Assembly: GCA_011109175.1 (NCBI GenBank)
Contig: RDEW01000001.1
Span: 1,254,360 to 1,318,359 of the forward strand
Source: Dicyema japonicum
Taxonomy: Eukaryota > Dicyemida > Rhombozoa > Dicyemidae
DNA: 64,000 bases
Reading direction: 5' to 3'
Both the position numbers and the translations under genes were made by a program. Below, piece after piece: positions 11,516 through 20,843 of the stretch (the first letter of the stretch is position 1; each line of letters starts with the position of its first letter). The notes under the pieces were generated by a model, which made no database searches, was not told the origin of the DNA, and saw only the letters and a list, made by a program, of their open reading frames with translations.

Positions 11516-12547
11516 TCATTCGCTCATCTCTTGTCTAACCTTGTCCAAGTCATCAAGAGCACGTGACATTATAGTGTGACACTGCTCTAGTGTCTTTCCT
11601 TTGTTGTCATTTCTCTGCCGTAATTAGTTAATAAAACAGTTTTATCTTTGCTGACGAACTCTGTCAGTTGTCTTATATCCTTTCCTAGTTCTCTTATTTC
11701 TCTTATTACATCCCCAGTCTCTTCGTTGTTCTATTCTAAGCTTCGGTCACTACCGTTAAAGGTTCTTTCTTCATTCCACTTTCCCGTCCTTTTGGTTCAT
11801 GAGTGGGCCTCTTCTCTACCTTGTTCTCTCCAAAGACTTGCTGATCGGATCTTGTCTCTACCTCGACCTTCAATCGCCCAAGTTCGTCCTGTAGTTCGTT
11901 TGATAGGAGTTCTGGGATAATTTTGTCTCTCACCTTCTCTCTCCATTACTTGTTTGATAAGTCCCAGAGTTTTCATTTTTTTGTCAATATTTTGTTTATT
12001 TTTTCTTGATTTCTAAAAATTAATATTTATTTTACATTTTTGTCAAATTTATCAAAGTTTTTCCGACCATACGACTTGGTGACGAAAATTTCATTCTGGT
12101 CACTCAAGCCTTCAGTGGTCTCCAGTCTGGGAAATATTTGCCTCGGTTCGTCGAAGGCCTCCGTTTCCGAGAACTATTCATGATTACGACTACTAACTAC
12201 CTCAGGAGTCAACAAAATGAATATTTCGTTGGAAAATTCGAAATTCCCTATAAATTGCAAGATTTTGAAGCCATCCTCTTGATTTTTTGAAATCTAGGCA
12301 TGAGTCAACAACTACAGCAGTGAATGTCCTTCCTACATTTTTAACAAACTGGTAGTCCCGGGAATCCTCGATTACCAGGAATTCCTCAATTTGGTCAGAG
12401 TGTCAGTTTTAGATATCCTTTAATCGGAAGTGAGACTTACCTGATGATTCCCAACGACTCTGCATACTTCACCATTCTTAGACTTCCTAAATTTCTCTTA
12501 AAATCCCAGCAGTTGGCGGGCCAATTATACAAGTGGATCTCTACCAT
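11516..12547 (-). CDS. Unrecognised multi-exon gene with C-terminal coiled coil
   Basis: ATG at 12545-12547 gives MVEIHLYNWPANCWDFKRNL. The 3' exons are clear: KSYGRKNFDKFDKN, then KMKTLGLIKQVMERE, ELLSNELQDELGRLKVEVE, RNDNKGKTLEQC and SRALDDLDKVRQEMSE, ending with TGA at 11516. They are joined by introns of 23, 22, 23 and 23 bp. The C-terminal third is Glu/Lys/Arg-rich and should form a coiled coil. In the middle (12.2-12.45 kb) two splice solutions both stay open and I cannot choose between them. About 250 residues. I do not recognise the family. The row of in-phase micro-introns is the main evidence. Confidence 0.6.
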
Positions 12548-12763
12548 CTGCTAGTCACTCAGCAATATTTACGTTTATCGAATATTTTCTATGAAGAGGC
12601 ATTATTAGACTGCAACCAAACGCATAATTTAATATGTGGTTTTATAGCTAGAAATGACGGTTTGCTAATTACCTTAGTTGTTGGTTTTCTTATTCTTAGG
12701 CCATGGTATGGTTTGTTGTAGTTACTCGTGAAGACGACACTGGTAAACACAAATCTATGGTGC

Positions 12764-13415
12764 TTAGTATAATTGGAGCTGACGAATAAATTTGGTGCGG
12801 ACTCTGAGATGACCCGTGATGATGCTCTTCCGAGTGGAATGTTGGGCATGCTCATGATTCACTTCGATTCGGATTGTCACTCATCCATGGACTGAAGATT
12901 TGTATGGCACAACGTACGAACTCCACTCTTTCATTTGCAGGAGAATTTTCGGCAAGGCATTCAGGCTTCAAACAAAGTCATTAGACAAGCAATATGATGC
13001 TGCTGACTTCTTTCTGATCTCGAACCCGTCAGTCTGTATAGACGGATGGAAGACGACCTGATAAAATGACAATCTTTAAGTTTGAGGTTTAATATCCTTT
13101 AGTCTGGAAGTCGTATGTACAGAAACTGTCTCGACGAACAACCTTTTCCAAAGTGAACTTTTTCAGCTTCCGAAAAAGCCTAAAGGTTCAAGCGGATAAA
13201 GTACAAAGACCTCTTTTAAGATATCACATTTATTCCTTTCCTGGTATAAACCACTGGAATGATCGGACCTTTGCATTCTTTTTTTTCGGGCAACTGGGGA
13301 CACTAACTTCAGCTCCGTCAGGTAACATCGATAACGTTGACTGTTCCAACGTATTCCCCTCGCGGTTCGGGGAGAGAATAACCATGCAGTAAGAAATGAG
13401 GTCCTTCCAAAGCAT
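12764..13415 (-). CDS. Unrecognised multi-exon gene
   Basis: Starts MLWKDLISYCM at 13413-13415, then after a 24-bp intron GNTLEQSTLSMLPDG. Downstream exons read AFSEAEKVHFGKG, SDQKEVSSIILL, then (21-bp intron) PECLAENSPANERVEFVRC and FSPWMSDNPNRS, then IITGHLRVRTKFIRQL with a stop at 12764. Two central joins (near 12.95 and 13.22 kb) are not resolved in frame, so this model is incomplete and could be two genes. No family recognised. It lies head-to-tail 217 bp upstream of the coiled-coil gene. Confidence 0.45.
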
Positions 13416-13489
13416 TTGCTATGTAATTAAGAGAAACTTAGAATTCATTGACCTTGTTTTCATGAGGGGTACTCTCATCCATAAATTTA

Positions 13490-13612
13490 ATTTATTAATT
13501 CCGGGATTCACGAGAAAAAGGATACGAGTTATCGCCTAATTAAGTGATCTCGATGTCCCTGCTTAACTTCCTCCTGCCGTTTGATTGGAAATCTTGGAAT
13601 AATCGAGAGGAT
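13490..13612 (-). repeat. Dispersed repeat end, shared with 51.6 kb
   Basis: The plus-strand reading AATTCCGGGATTCACGAGAA, then GTTATCG(C/T)CTAA, then AGTGATC(T/C)(C/T)G(A/G)TGTCC is shared with 51.60-51.66 kb. It is probably a retroelement 3' end in minus orientation. Confidence 0.4.
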
Positions 13613-13618
13613 TTCTTA

Positions 13619-14143
13619 TCATATCTTGGAAGAATTCCGCATTTTTAAATGGGGCGAGAGCTGTTTGATAGAAGAAACATCAGCACCACTTTTCGACTTA
13701 GTGACTTCAGAGATATAGAAGTTGAACCTTTAATTTTGGAAATCCACTGTTCTGTCAGCCTGATGTTATTTTCTATGAGGACGTGATCTCGGAATTGGTC
13801 CAAGATATTAATGGCCCAGGAAGCACACATATGGTTCAACGTACTGATTGTAGACAGAATTCAGGACTGGATATTTTCCAATCCTCCATAATTCTGAGAC
13901 GCACATTTGATAGCTACGTCTTCGACGTGTTGTAAAATGAACATGTCCATATCAAAGATGATTCCCTAAGTGGGATTTATCCACCTTTAGCTCCACCGTC
14001 GCTAAGTTTTCTGTCAGAAGTAAATAACGCAGTGACTGATTTCAGGACTAAGTGATAGGTGGTCGTCCTCTAACCAAATGTTAAGATAGCTCTGCAACCT
14101 GATTATCGAAATGTAAAAAAATGTACCTGCAAATATTAATCAT
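13619..14143 (-). CDS. Small unrecognised protein, six exons
   Basis: A full start-to-stop model. ATG at 14141-14143 begins MINICR, followed by LQSYLNIWLEDDHLSL, KNLATVELK, GIIFDMDMFILQHVEDVA, LNHMCASWAINILDQF and NNIRLTEQWISKIK, then VTKSKSGADVSSIKQLSP. A TGA closes it at 13619. The five introns are 28, 26, 19, 24 and 23 bp, all GT-AG, and every junction keeps the frame. About 134 residues, mostly amphipathic helix, with a basic tail. No family recognised. Its start codon lies 77 bp from the divergently transcribed uS9 gene, so both may share one promoter. Confidence 0.65.
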
Positions 14144-14220
14144 TAAAATTTTGTTATTAAATGAAATAATTAATTTTAATAAAAAATTAATAAAATTTAA
14201 ATTCATAACGTGTTTCTTTC
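14144..14220. promoter_or_regulatory. 77-bp divergent intergenic spacer
   Basis: Very AT-rich spacer between two start codons that point away from each other: the 134-residue orphan gene and the uS9 gene. It must hold both 5' untranslated regions and any core promoter. No TATA box or initiator can be singled out in such AT-rich DNA. Confidence 0.4.
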
Positions 14221-14773
14221 ATGGTTAAATCTACTACTGAGAAAAAAAACTGCAGCGATTACGTCCAAGTCTATGGAACCAAAGTATTATTAAATGAAAA
14301 ACCACTAGAAAACTGCCAAAAGCCGTGGCCTTAGTCCGTAAAGGGCGTGGGATGATTAGAGTCAACAATAAGATACTCAACATATGGCAGCCCGCAGTTC
14401 TCTGGCCTAAAGTAGTCCTTTTGCACCAATTTTAGCTTTGGGATCCCATCTTAGCTCTCAAGGAGGACACCTTCAGTGATCTTGAAATCCGAGTTAGGGT
14501 CTCTGGCGGAGGGATAGTCTCTCAAATTTACGGTTTTTGTGTCAATTGACATTAGCTATTCGTCAAGCCATCGCTAAGGGAGTTGTGGCTTACTATGGGA
14601 AATGTGAGTTGTTTGGGATTACTTTAGATAAGGATGAGGCAAGCAAGATCGATATGGAAACTGCTCTCCTGCAGTATGATCAGTCTCTGCTTCGTTCTGA
14701 CCCAAGGAGGAGGGAATCCAAGAAATTTGGAGGTCCTGGAGCACGTGCGAGATATCAGAAATCTTATCGTTAA
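14221..14773 (+). CDS. rps16: Ribosomal protein uS9 (RPS16)
   Basis: Small-subunit ribosomal protein whose C-terminal tail reaches toward the P-site tRNA. ATG at 14221; [54 protein letters not shown] and the terminal [14 protein letters not shown] are diagnostic. Introns of 24, 23 and 24 bp restore the frame exactly (WPK/LWDP, QIY/AIRQ, YYGK/YKDEASK). At the first intron, after TK, the downstream exon reads with four A where three would give KTAKAVAL. As written, the frame is off by one base. Either this is a homopolymer error in the assembly or an unusual splice site is used. All other exons are intact. Confidence 0.9.
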
Positions 14774-14779
14774 TTCCCG

Positions 14780-15195
14780 TTTCTTTGATTTAGTTCTCAG
14801 TTTATAAAATTGTCTTGTTGTTCAATTCATTAAATAATTTTGACTTAATGTTGCTTCTGTAGTGGTTGTCACCCCAGTTTGCCCACAGGAGATCACTAAA
14901 TGGTAGGATGGTGCACCAATGATGGAGATAACCTAAAACGATTTGTTGGGGAGATCGGCCAGAATTATTAAAGTAATTAAAAACACAAGATTAAGCCTTC
15001 GATCGATGCGAGTTGTCACCGTATTTTAGGAATATTGTCGACGACTTAAGGTCGACATGTGGGATTTCCAATGCCCTGAAGAGGACCTTGTGAAGGCCTT
15101 TTAAGTTGATCTTTCATTTATATTATTATTAGCACTTATCGCTATGTCATAGGACTTGACAAAGCATGTGCAACACGAGTTAGCAAATCACTAGT
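14780..15195. other. Intergenic, no gene seen
   Basis: AT-rich 3' flank of the uS9 gene, then sequence without an open frame. A short GTCGACGACTTAAGGTCGAC imperfect palindrome lies near 15035. Nothing else recognised. Confidence 0.4.
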
Positions 15196-15199
15196 TAAT

Positions 15200-15480
15200 T
15201 TCATCCACTTCCTCCTATTCAAAGCCGCAGTACGTAACCAGTCAAGAGCCTCCATGCCGTCCCATTTCTTTGAAGTCCTCGTCGAGAACGACTGGCAGTG
15301 TCGTCCTTGGGTGACCACGGAAATAGGGGGCTTCCAAAATGAAGTAATCCTCCATGGCTACGTTCGCGGGGGAATCTAGGTCCAGTCGCAGAATATGGCC
15401 GAAAATACGCAATACTGTTTGTCTTATCACCCAATATCGGTTTTGATTCTCGTAGAGGAGCTTCAAGGTATATGACAAAG
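15200..15480 (-). mobile_element. RTE-like LINE fragment, C-terminal domain
   Basis: Minus-strand frame with LRIFGHILRLDLDSPANVAM, EDYFILEAPYFRGHPR and TLPVVLDEDF. This is the same motif order as the other copies, and the frame is open for about 78 codons. Preceded by KLLYENQNRYWVIRQTVLR, typical of the segment before FGHILR. Confidence 0.65.
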
Positions 15481-15499
15481 AGAATAGGTGATAGTGGGT

Positions 15500-16185
15500 C
15501 TCCCTGTGGAGTGCAGCTGATCTTTTAAAACAAATTATTATGTTGTAATTCGATCAACATCTTTACTTTTCACGAGCTCCATTATAATTATATTTAAATA
15601 ATTATATTTGTTAATTAAATAATTTAAAAAAAGCTTGCTAGTGCTCATTTTATATTGATGCCATTGATACGTTATTAAACTTAAAATGTTTAGTAATCAC
15701 AAATGGCATAACATTACATTGACTCTTGTCTGTCATACATTATAAAATATCATTCTAGTACTCTTACTTGATGATACTGTGGGAAATCTTTACCAATGAA
15801 CAAATGTTAATATACCCCTTCCATCGAGTGCTTCATTTTTAGGACTATCCATGCCCTTTTAATGATTTATTATATTACATGCTGCCACGTGTAGAACTTA
15901 ATTTTTGCCTAACGATTTCCCCACATACTTGATTCCATGTGTGATCTCAACTAGGGGACGATTTTTACCGTCAGACATAATAACACTAATTATGGCCTTT
16001 CTAATCTTTTGGGATTTTCTCATCAGCTTTGTTAGCACCTATGACCCAACTATGCCTTATATGGCCTGGAAGCATATGTTGTGACTTTTCAGTTTTGCGT
16101 GTAATAATCATTATAATTCTAATTAGAGACACAAATTGTCAATTATTATTCTCTGGCACAATGTTCTCGTGATGACAGGTAAAAG
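15500..16185. other. AT-rich intergenic region, no gene seen
   Basis: No coding frame on either strand. A B-box-like GGTTTCGATTCC near 16222 could belong to a tRNA-derived repeat, but no complete head is visible. Confidence 0.35.
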
Positions 16186-16189
16186 TCAC

Positions 16190-16495
16190 TTCCTGTAAGG
16201 AATATGCATCAGTCCGTGGTTTCGATTCCCCAAAGACTGCTAGTTCTAAGGATTTAATCTTTCGCTATGTTCCTTTTTCTTCCCTCCTTCGTTAGTGACC
16301 CTCAATGCCAGATGGCATCGAAATTTATTTTCTCTTCTTAACCATACAGGATCACTTTGGAATGCTTCCCACGGATGTGGTTCTGGATATATTTGTATGT
16401 CTGGAAGGACATACTCTTCGACTGCAAAAACTGGGGTACTAAATTAGTAGTCAACTTCTTTTTCGGTGTATCCAGGGATAATAAATTTAAAGATT
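16190..16495 (-). repeat. Dispersed repeat family 3, diverged copy
   Basis: On the minus strand it begins TTATTATCCCTGGATACACC and continues GAAAAAGAAGTTGACTAC, matching the first 100 bp of the copies at 58.43 and 63.15 kb. The rest is diverged. Confidence 0.45.
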
Positions 16496-16520
16496 CTTCT
16501 TGATTTAGTAGGTGATGAAT

Positions 16521-17340
16521 TCATCCCTGTTTTGGCACTAAAATCTCTGAGGCTCTTATTGATGATGTTTTTGAGTTACAAGTTTCCGTGAGAATCGGGG
16601 GAGAGATTAACCGTACCTTCACTCCTCGTTTGCTCAACGTTCAAAAATTTACTTAGATCAACCTTCTCAGATTCGATAATTTTTATGATTTTAAAAATTC
16701 GCAAACAATGCCTGTCTATGGGTTTTAACTCAACGTCTTCTCTCCATAATCTGGAACAATGCAGAATTCAACCCAAAATTACTCAGAGATCATAAATTCC
16801 GCAAAGGAAAATGCCTTGTACCACCATTCGCTAACCGATTTTCTTGTTTTTGCTTTTTCTTCCACAAGGCAGACTTGTCAAAGTTTACCAAATTTAGTGC
16901 CATGTGTGATTCCAACACAGTTTGTCCGATCCTTCTTTAGTTCTGAAACATATATCTCATGAGTCCATCCACACGAGAAGGTGAGGAAGGTCATCTTTGG
17001 TGCACATAACTTTTCAGAGATAAATTGCCAGAATACTGATCATTCCATGGAAGTAATGCTTCGTTCAACAAGTTTCTGGGTTGTCTTCCACCAGCCTCGA
17101 TACGATTGGAATATGTGGAAAGACTTGGCTTTGACGTTCCCGTAAATAAAATATATCAGAAACCATGGGATGCTGTTCTCGCTTGTCTCCAGTATGCATG
17201 GAAACGCTCATCAACTCCCGAACCTCAAAACTTTGTTGAACAACAAGAGTCGCTTTGGAATTAATTTGCGTCTCGGATTGACGTCTCAAATCCCACACGT
17301 GTCGTTGTGTGGCCATGGTTGAAAAAAGAGGATTAGTCAT
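16521..17340 (-). CDS. Unrecognised five-exon gene
   Basis: A full model on the minus strand. ATG at 17338-17340 begins MTNPLFSTMATQRHVWDL. Exon 1 runs through FPHIPIVSRLVEDNPET, then LFWQFISEKLCAPKMTF and SCGWTHEIYVSELKKD to THGTKF. Exon 3 reads EKAKTRKSVSEWWYKAF, exon 4 LWREDVELKPIDRHCLRI to NLSPDSHGNL, and the last exon ASEILVPKQG with TGA at 16521. Introns of 34, 30, 32 and 25 bp all keep the frame. About 235 residues, basic, with no membrane segment. I do not recognise it. Four consecutive in-frame junctions make chance unlikely. Confidence 0.6.
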
Positions 17341-17674
17341 GTTTGCATTTTGACCACTTCAACGCCGTTTTTTGACCAGAGGATATTGAATATATACTCA
17401 GGCCTTGAAGATCGCTTCGATTTGTCCCAATCCACTTCAATACTCTGAGCGGTCGAAAAATGGTAAAATTTGTTAACGAAATTGGGAATACTCAGACATC
17501 CTCGTAAACTGATATGGATCTTTTAGTGCCTTGGAATCTCTGTCGTCTTTGGCAATGTTCATTTCAAAAGTTATCTAGACATACGAAACCCACGTGTTTT
17601 ATAAAATAGGTCAATTATGTCCTTTCACCGAAAAGTAGTAATGTTTCCGCCAATCATTTCAGCTTAGGCAGAAT

Positions 17675-17850
17675 TCACCAAAACATCGAGGGTGTTCTTA
17701 ACTTCTTTTTTTTGCTTGTGTGAGTCCCTGAGACAATCCGGTTCCGCAGTGATGTCATTTGTCAATCCCAGAAGCGTGGAACCTTCAATCGGAATGGAAA
17801 AGGAACAATGATTCGTTCAGAGAATTGGCCTTGTGGTATTGAGGGGAGTT
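17675..17850 (-). mobile_element. tRNA-derived SINE, family 1, damaged
   Basis: Minus strand: GAAGGTTCCACGCTTCTGGG, then CTGCGGAACCGGATTGTCTC, then CTCACACAAGCAAAAAAAAG. The tRNA-like head is strongly diverged. Confidence 0.55.
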
Positions 17851-17854
17851 ACCC

Positions 17855-18085
17855 TCAGTCTACTATTCTTAGTTATTTATTTAACATCCAAGACCATGGT
17901 AAAACCAAACGAATTATCATGTGATCCCGATGTGTTCCATCAGTTACCTCATCTGTGTTCCTCCCCCGTTCCCGCACATGATCGTACAGGACAGCTGACT
18001 GATTGTATGGGGCCGCATTCCCGCATTCTGGAGTCTAGTATCATAAGGGCCTCCAGAGGCGTCGGTGTTCCCCCAAATCCAAGTT
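17855..18085 (-). mobile_element. LINE family A 3' end
   Basis: The plus-strand reading TTTATTTAACATCCAAGACC, then ATGGTAAAACCAAACGAATT, then GATCCCGATG is the reverse of the family A tail. It is followed by a damaged C-terminal coding part. Confidence 0.55.
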
Positions 18086-18198
18086 GAAAACTTAACTTTT
18101 TATTTTAAAGTCATTTACAACATAAAATAATTTTTTGAATAAAATAAATTATTAGGCCGCACAAAATTTTATCGAGCATTTTTTGCGGTTTCGGTCGG

Positions 18199-18501
18199 TT
18201 ATTTAAAGGTAACTTTTTTCTCCAAGACAAGTTTTTTATCTCTGTGGACAAGCAGGGAAACCACGTGTTCATCTCTAATAAGCTTAACAATCTTTTTGTG
18301 AGTCATATTGATGGCATCTTCGCCGTTAATCATAATCAATCTGTCTTCACATTTTAATCCCCTAGTCTCGGCGAGTCCTCCGGGAGTTATTTCTTCGATA
18401 TAATGGTTGTGCTTCTCAATGGTCCTCAGCCTGAATCCAAATTCACCATCAATACTTTTTCTTGATAATTCAATTGTTATTGACTTTAATGTTGCTATCA
18501 T
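18199..18501 (-). CDS. Single-PDZ-domain protein
   Basis: Intronless ORF of 100 codons made of little more than one PDZ domain. Carboxylate-binding loop GEFGFRLR, then HYIEEITPGGLAETRGL (beta-C and alpha-A region), GLKCEDRLIMINGED, and alpha-B MTHKKIVKLIRDE. The His at the first position of alpha-B (HKKIV) is typical of class I PDZ domains, which bind S/T-x-hydrophobic C-termini. It most resembles NHERF-type PDZ domains. No signal peptide or membrane segment. It may be a stand-alone adaptor or the last exon of a larger gene; no splice acceptor is needed. Confidence 0.7.
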   Translation of the reverse strand: MIATLKSITIELSRKSIDGEFGFRLRTIEKHNHYIEEITPGGLAETRGLKCEDRLIMINGEDAINMTHKKIVKLIRDEHVVSLLVHRDKKLVLEKKVTFK

Positions 18502-18509
18502 AACTGGAA

Positions 18510-18860
18510 TTTTATTTAAAATTTGAATCTAGTTTTTCTAAATAAAATTAATTTTCTTGTTTAGTTTTATCATTTTCATAGAGTCAGAGGTTGAAGAGAA
18601 CTTGACTACTGCTTAGGGGACCCCTTCACTTCAGTCTTTTCAGATGGGGACCTCACTCAAGGTTCACTTTTCTAGTCATACCGGATGAAAACCATAGAAG
18701 AGTCAAAGGACGCAGATGACCTCGATGAGCTATGAGCACATGATTTTCATAACGATGGATCGCTGAGGATCACACGGAAAAAGTTTTGGAAGATGGGATC
18801 ATAAAATACATTATTAGCTTTTAACACCTTATTAGTAGTGGTCTTGTAACTAAATAAGTT
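18510..18860. other. Intergenic with a small RTE-like trace
   Basis: GCAGATGACCTCGATGAGCT at 18714 resembles the DDLDELRDL segment at the very 3' end of the RTE-like family (compare 37.43 kb in reverse). Otherwise nothing. Confidence 0.3.
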
Positions 18861-18864
18861 ATTT

Positions 18865-20233
18865 ATAAGGCAACCAATCGCAATAAATTGCAATTATATA
18901 TAATTTAATAAAAGTTAGATAAATAATAAAGTAGCGAATACTAATTAATTTTAGTTATATATTTTTAATTTAAAAATTGCAATTTCTTGCAATTTTATTC
19001 ATGCTTGAAACTTTTTGCAATAATTTAAAATTAATTAAGAATAAAAAGTTAAAAAAACATGCTATAAATTTTTCTGTTATCGGTAAAAAGACTATTTCAC
19101 AGAAAATTTTTTATGCAAAAAATTCCCAAAGTTTGTTATATACGGAGAGGGGAATTTATTTTGTTCCAATTGCTCGACTGTTGTACGATGTGACACAAAA
19201 TTTTTGTTGACGCACATCGTTCTACAAAAAGACATTTGAAAGGGCACAGTATTTTTCTAAGTTTAAATTTATACAAGAGTCCAACCCATCTCCGAGTTCA
19301 CAAACATTCAGTTCCGAGATAACCGATTCTCGAAAACTTGTCTATAAATGTGACAGAAACATTTTTGGAGGCAAATATCCCAATTTACAAAATGAGACAC
19401 CCTTCTCTCGTACGCCATCCGAATGAGTCAAATATAAAAAAAATCTCAAAATGTAAAATAATACTACTCAGAATCAATTTATGTTATTTTTGAAGTTATT
19501 TAATAGTGGGGAATATATTTTTCTGGTTTATGATGAAGCTCAAGTCAACGGAACTCGCTTTTTAAAGACGCTGGGAAATGTTCTCATAAATAGGAAATCC
19601 AGTCGAAGTTGTTGTCACAAATGGGGAAGCTGGCTAAAAGCAGCCAAATATTACTCACATAATCTTCCAGAAATTATTAAAATTGTCTCTGAATTTGAAG
19701 GAGATGGAGTTTTAATCAAACATGTATCAATTTTTATTTATTTTAGGCCAAAAATCAGTTAATATTTTCACGTTGTTTTCAAGTTTAGCCAAAATCAGCT
19801 CAAACTATTTGATTTCAATTAAAATGATTTCAAATCAGCATAGAATTTTCATCAGATCGGTGCAATTTAAAAAATTATATATCAAAAAAGCTTCAAAAAT
19901 CTGAGATACTAAGTATTCTTGATTTTTCAAATAAAAATCTTTCGCCAAAAATTTACTCAGTTTCGAAATTGTTGCGGAAGCTCAGCCTCAGTTAAGAGGG
20001 AGATATCTCTTTTGACGGAAATTTATTACTAAAGATCGAAACATTAAACCTGAAAATTTGTTCATAATGTAATAAATAATTTCGTTTATTTTTCCCATAA
20101 TGCAATTTTTTAAATTGAAAAATTTGTATTTGAATAAATAATTTCGTTTATTTTTCCATAATGCAATTTTTTACAATTGAAAAATTTGTATTTGAAATTT
20201 TTATTTTGAAAATTGCACTTTTCTGGTTGCCCT
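18865..20233 (+). mobile_element. hAT-like DNA transposon with 8-bp target duplication, ORF decayed
   Basis: The direct repeat AGTTATTT occurs at 18857-18864 and at 20234-20241, exactly flanking the element; hAT elements make 8-bp duplications. The ends are inverted: AAGGCAACCA near 18867 and TGGTTGCCCT at 20224-20233. Inside, broken plus-strand frames give TFLEANIPIYKMRHPSL and HKWGSWLKAAKYYSHNLPEI, then IVSEFEGDGVLIK. These are phrases of the BED-finger hAT transposases (RWGTWL.A..YY). Stops and frameshifts show no active protein is encoded. Confidence 0.7.
20074..20200 (+). repeat. 62-bp tandem duplication inside the hAT element
   Basis: Two nearly identical units (TAAATAATTTCGTTTATTTT..GCAATTTTTTA..GAAAAATTTGTATTTGAA) stand back to back. 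They differ by one deletion and one insertion. Confidence 0.8.
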
Positions 20234-20239
20234 AGTTAT

Positions 20240-20840
20240 TTCTATCAAGGATATGACGTGTGTCTCCCATTTCCACATGACTACTTTTTCGACCCTCCAC
20301 CTTGCTCTCTATGAGTTATGACTGGAAGTCATATCAAAAAAAACATGTCGGTGACTCGTAAATGATACGACGTAGAGCTGAACAACCACATTAAATCATG
20401 GTAACCTCTGTAGAAAAATTACTTTTATCCATTCTTACAGGACCTTAAGATTATCCAAGACTCTCAGTCAACAGATGCTAACAAAATTTTTTGCTACCAC
20501 GACAGATCCACCCCCTTAGAGGTTCTTGTTAGTAAAACGTGCGTATGGTGATTTAGTAACACAAGATTAATGATTTTAACTGTGAGTTCAGTGCAAATTG
20601 GTGGAAAGTAGGCACAGTTAGTCAATGGAATAAAAATTTTAGAATGCCTAGTAAAAAGTGTGGGAACCAGGGTTTACAAGTTTGATTAGTTCCGGAAGTT
20701 TTATGGTTTGGCAAATAATATCAAATGACTTAAGGTTAATAAATAAGATTTGGACTCTGAATTTTTCCCTAGGAAGACCATGGAGCATCCCCAGACTCGA
20801 TTTAATACCACTCCAACAGTTAAAATAATTAATATATTTG
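20240..20840. other. Intergenic downstream of the FAM194-like gene
   Basis: The minus frame at 20648-20974 stays open but leaves the gene model after the stop at 20844. I see no independent gene here. Confidence 0.35.
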
Positions 20841-20843
20841 TGA

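Noticed and set aside
16180-16270. A tRNA gene around the B-box-like GGTTTCGATTCC
   Set aside because: No acceptor or anticodon stem could be folded around it.
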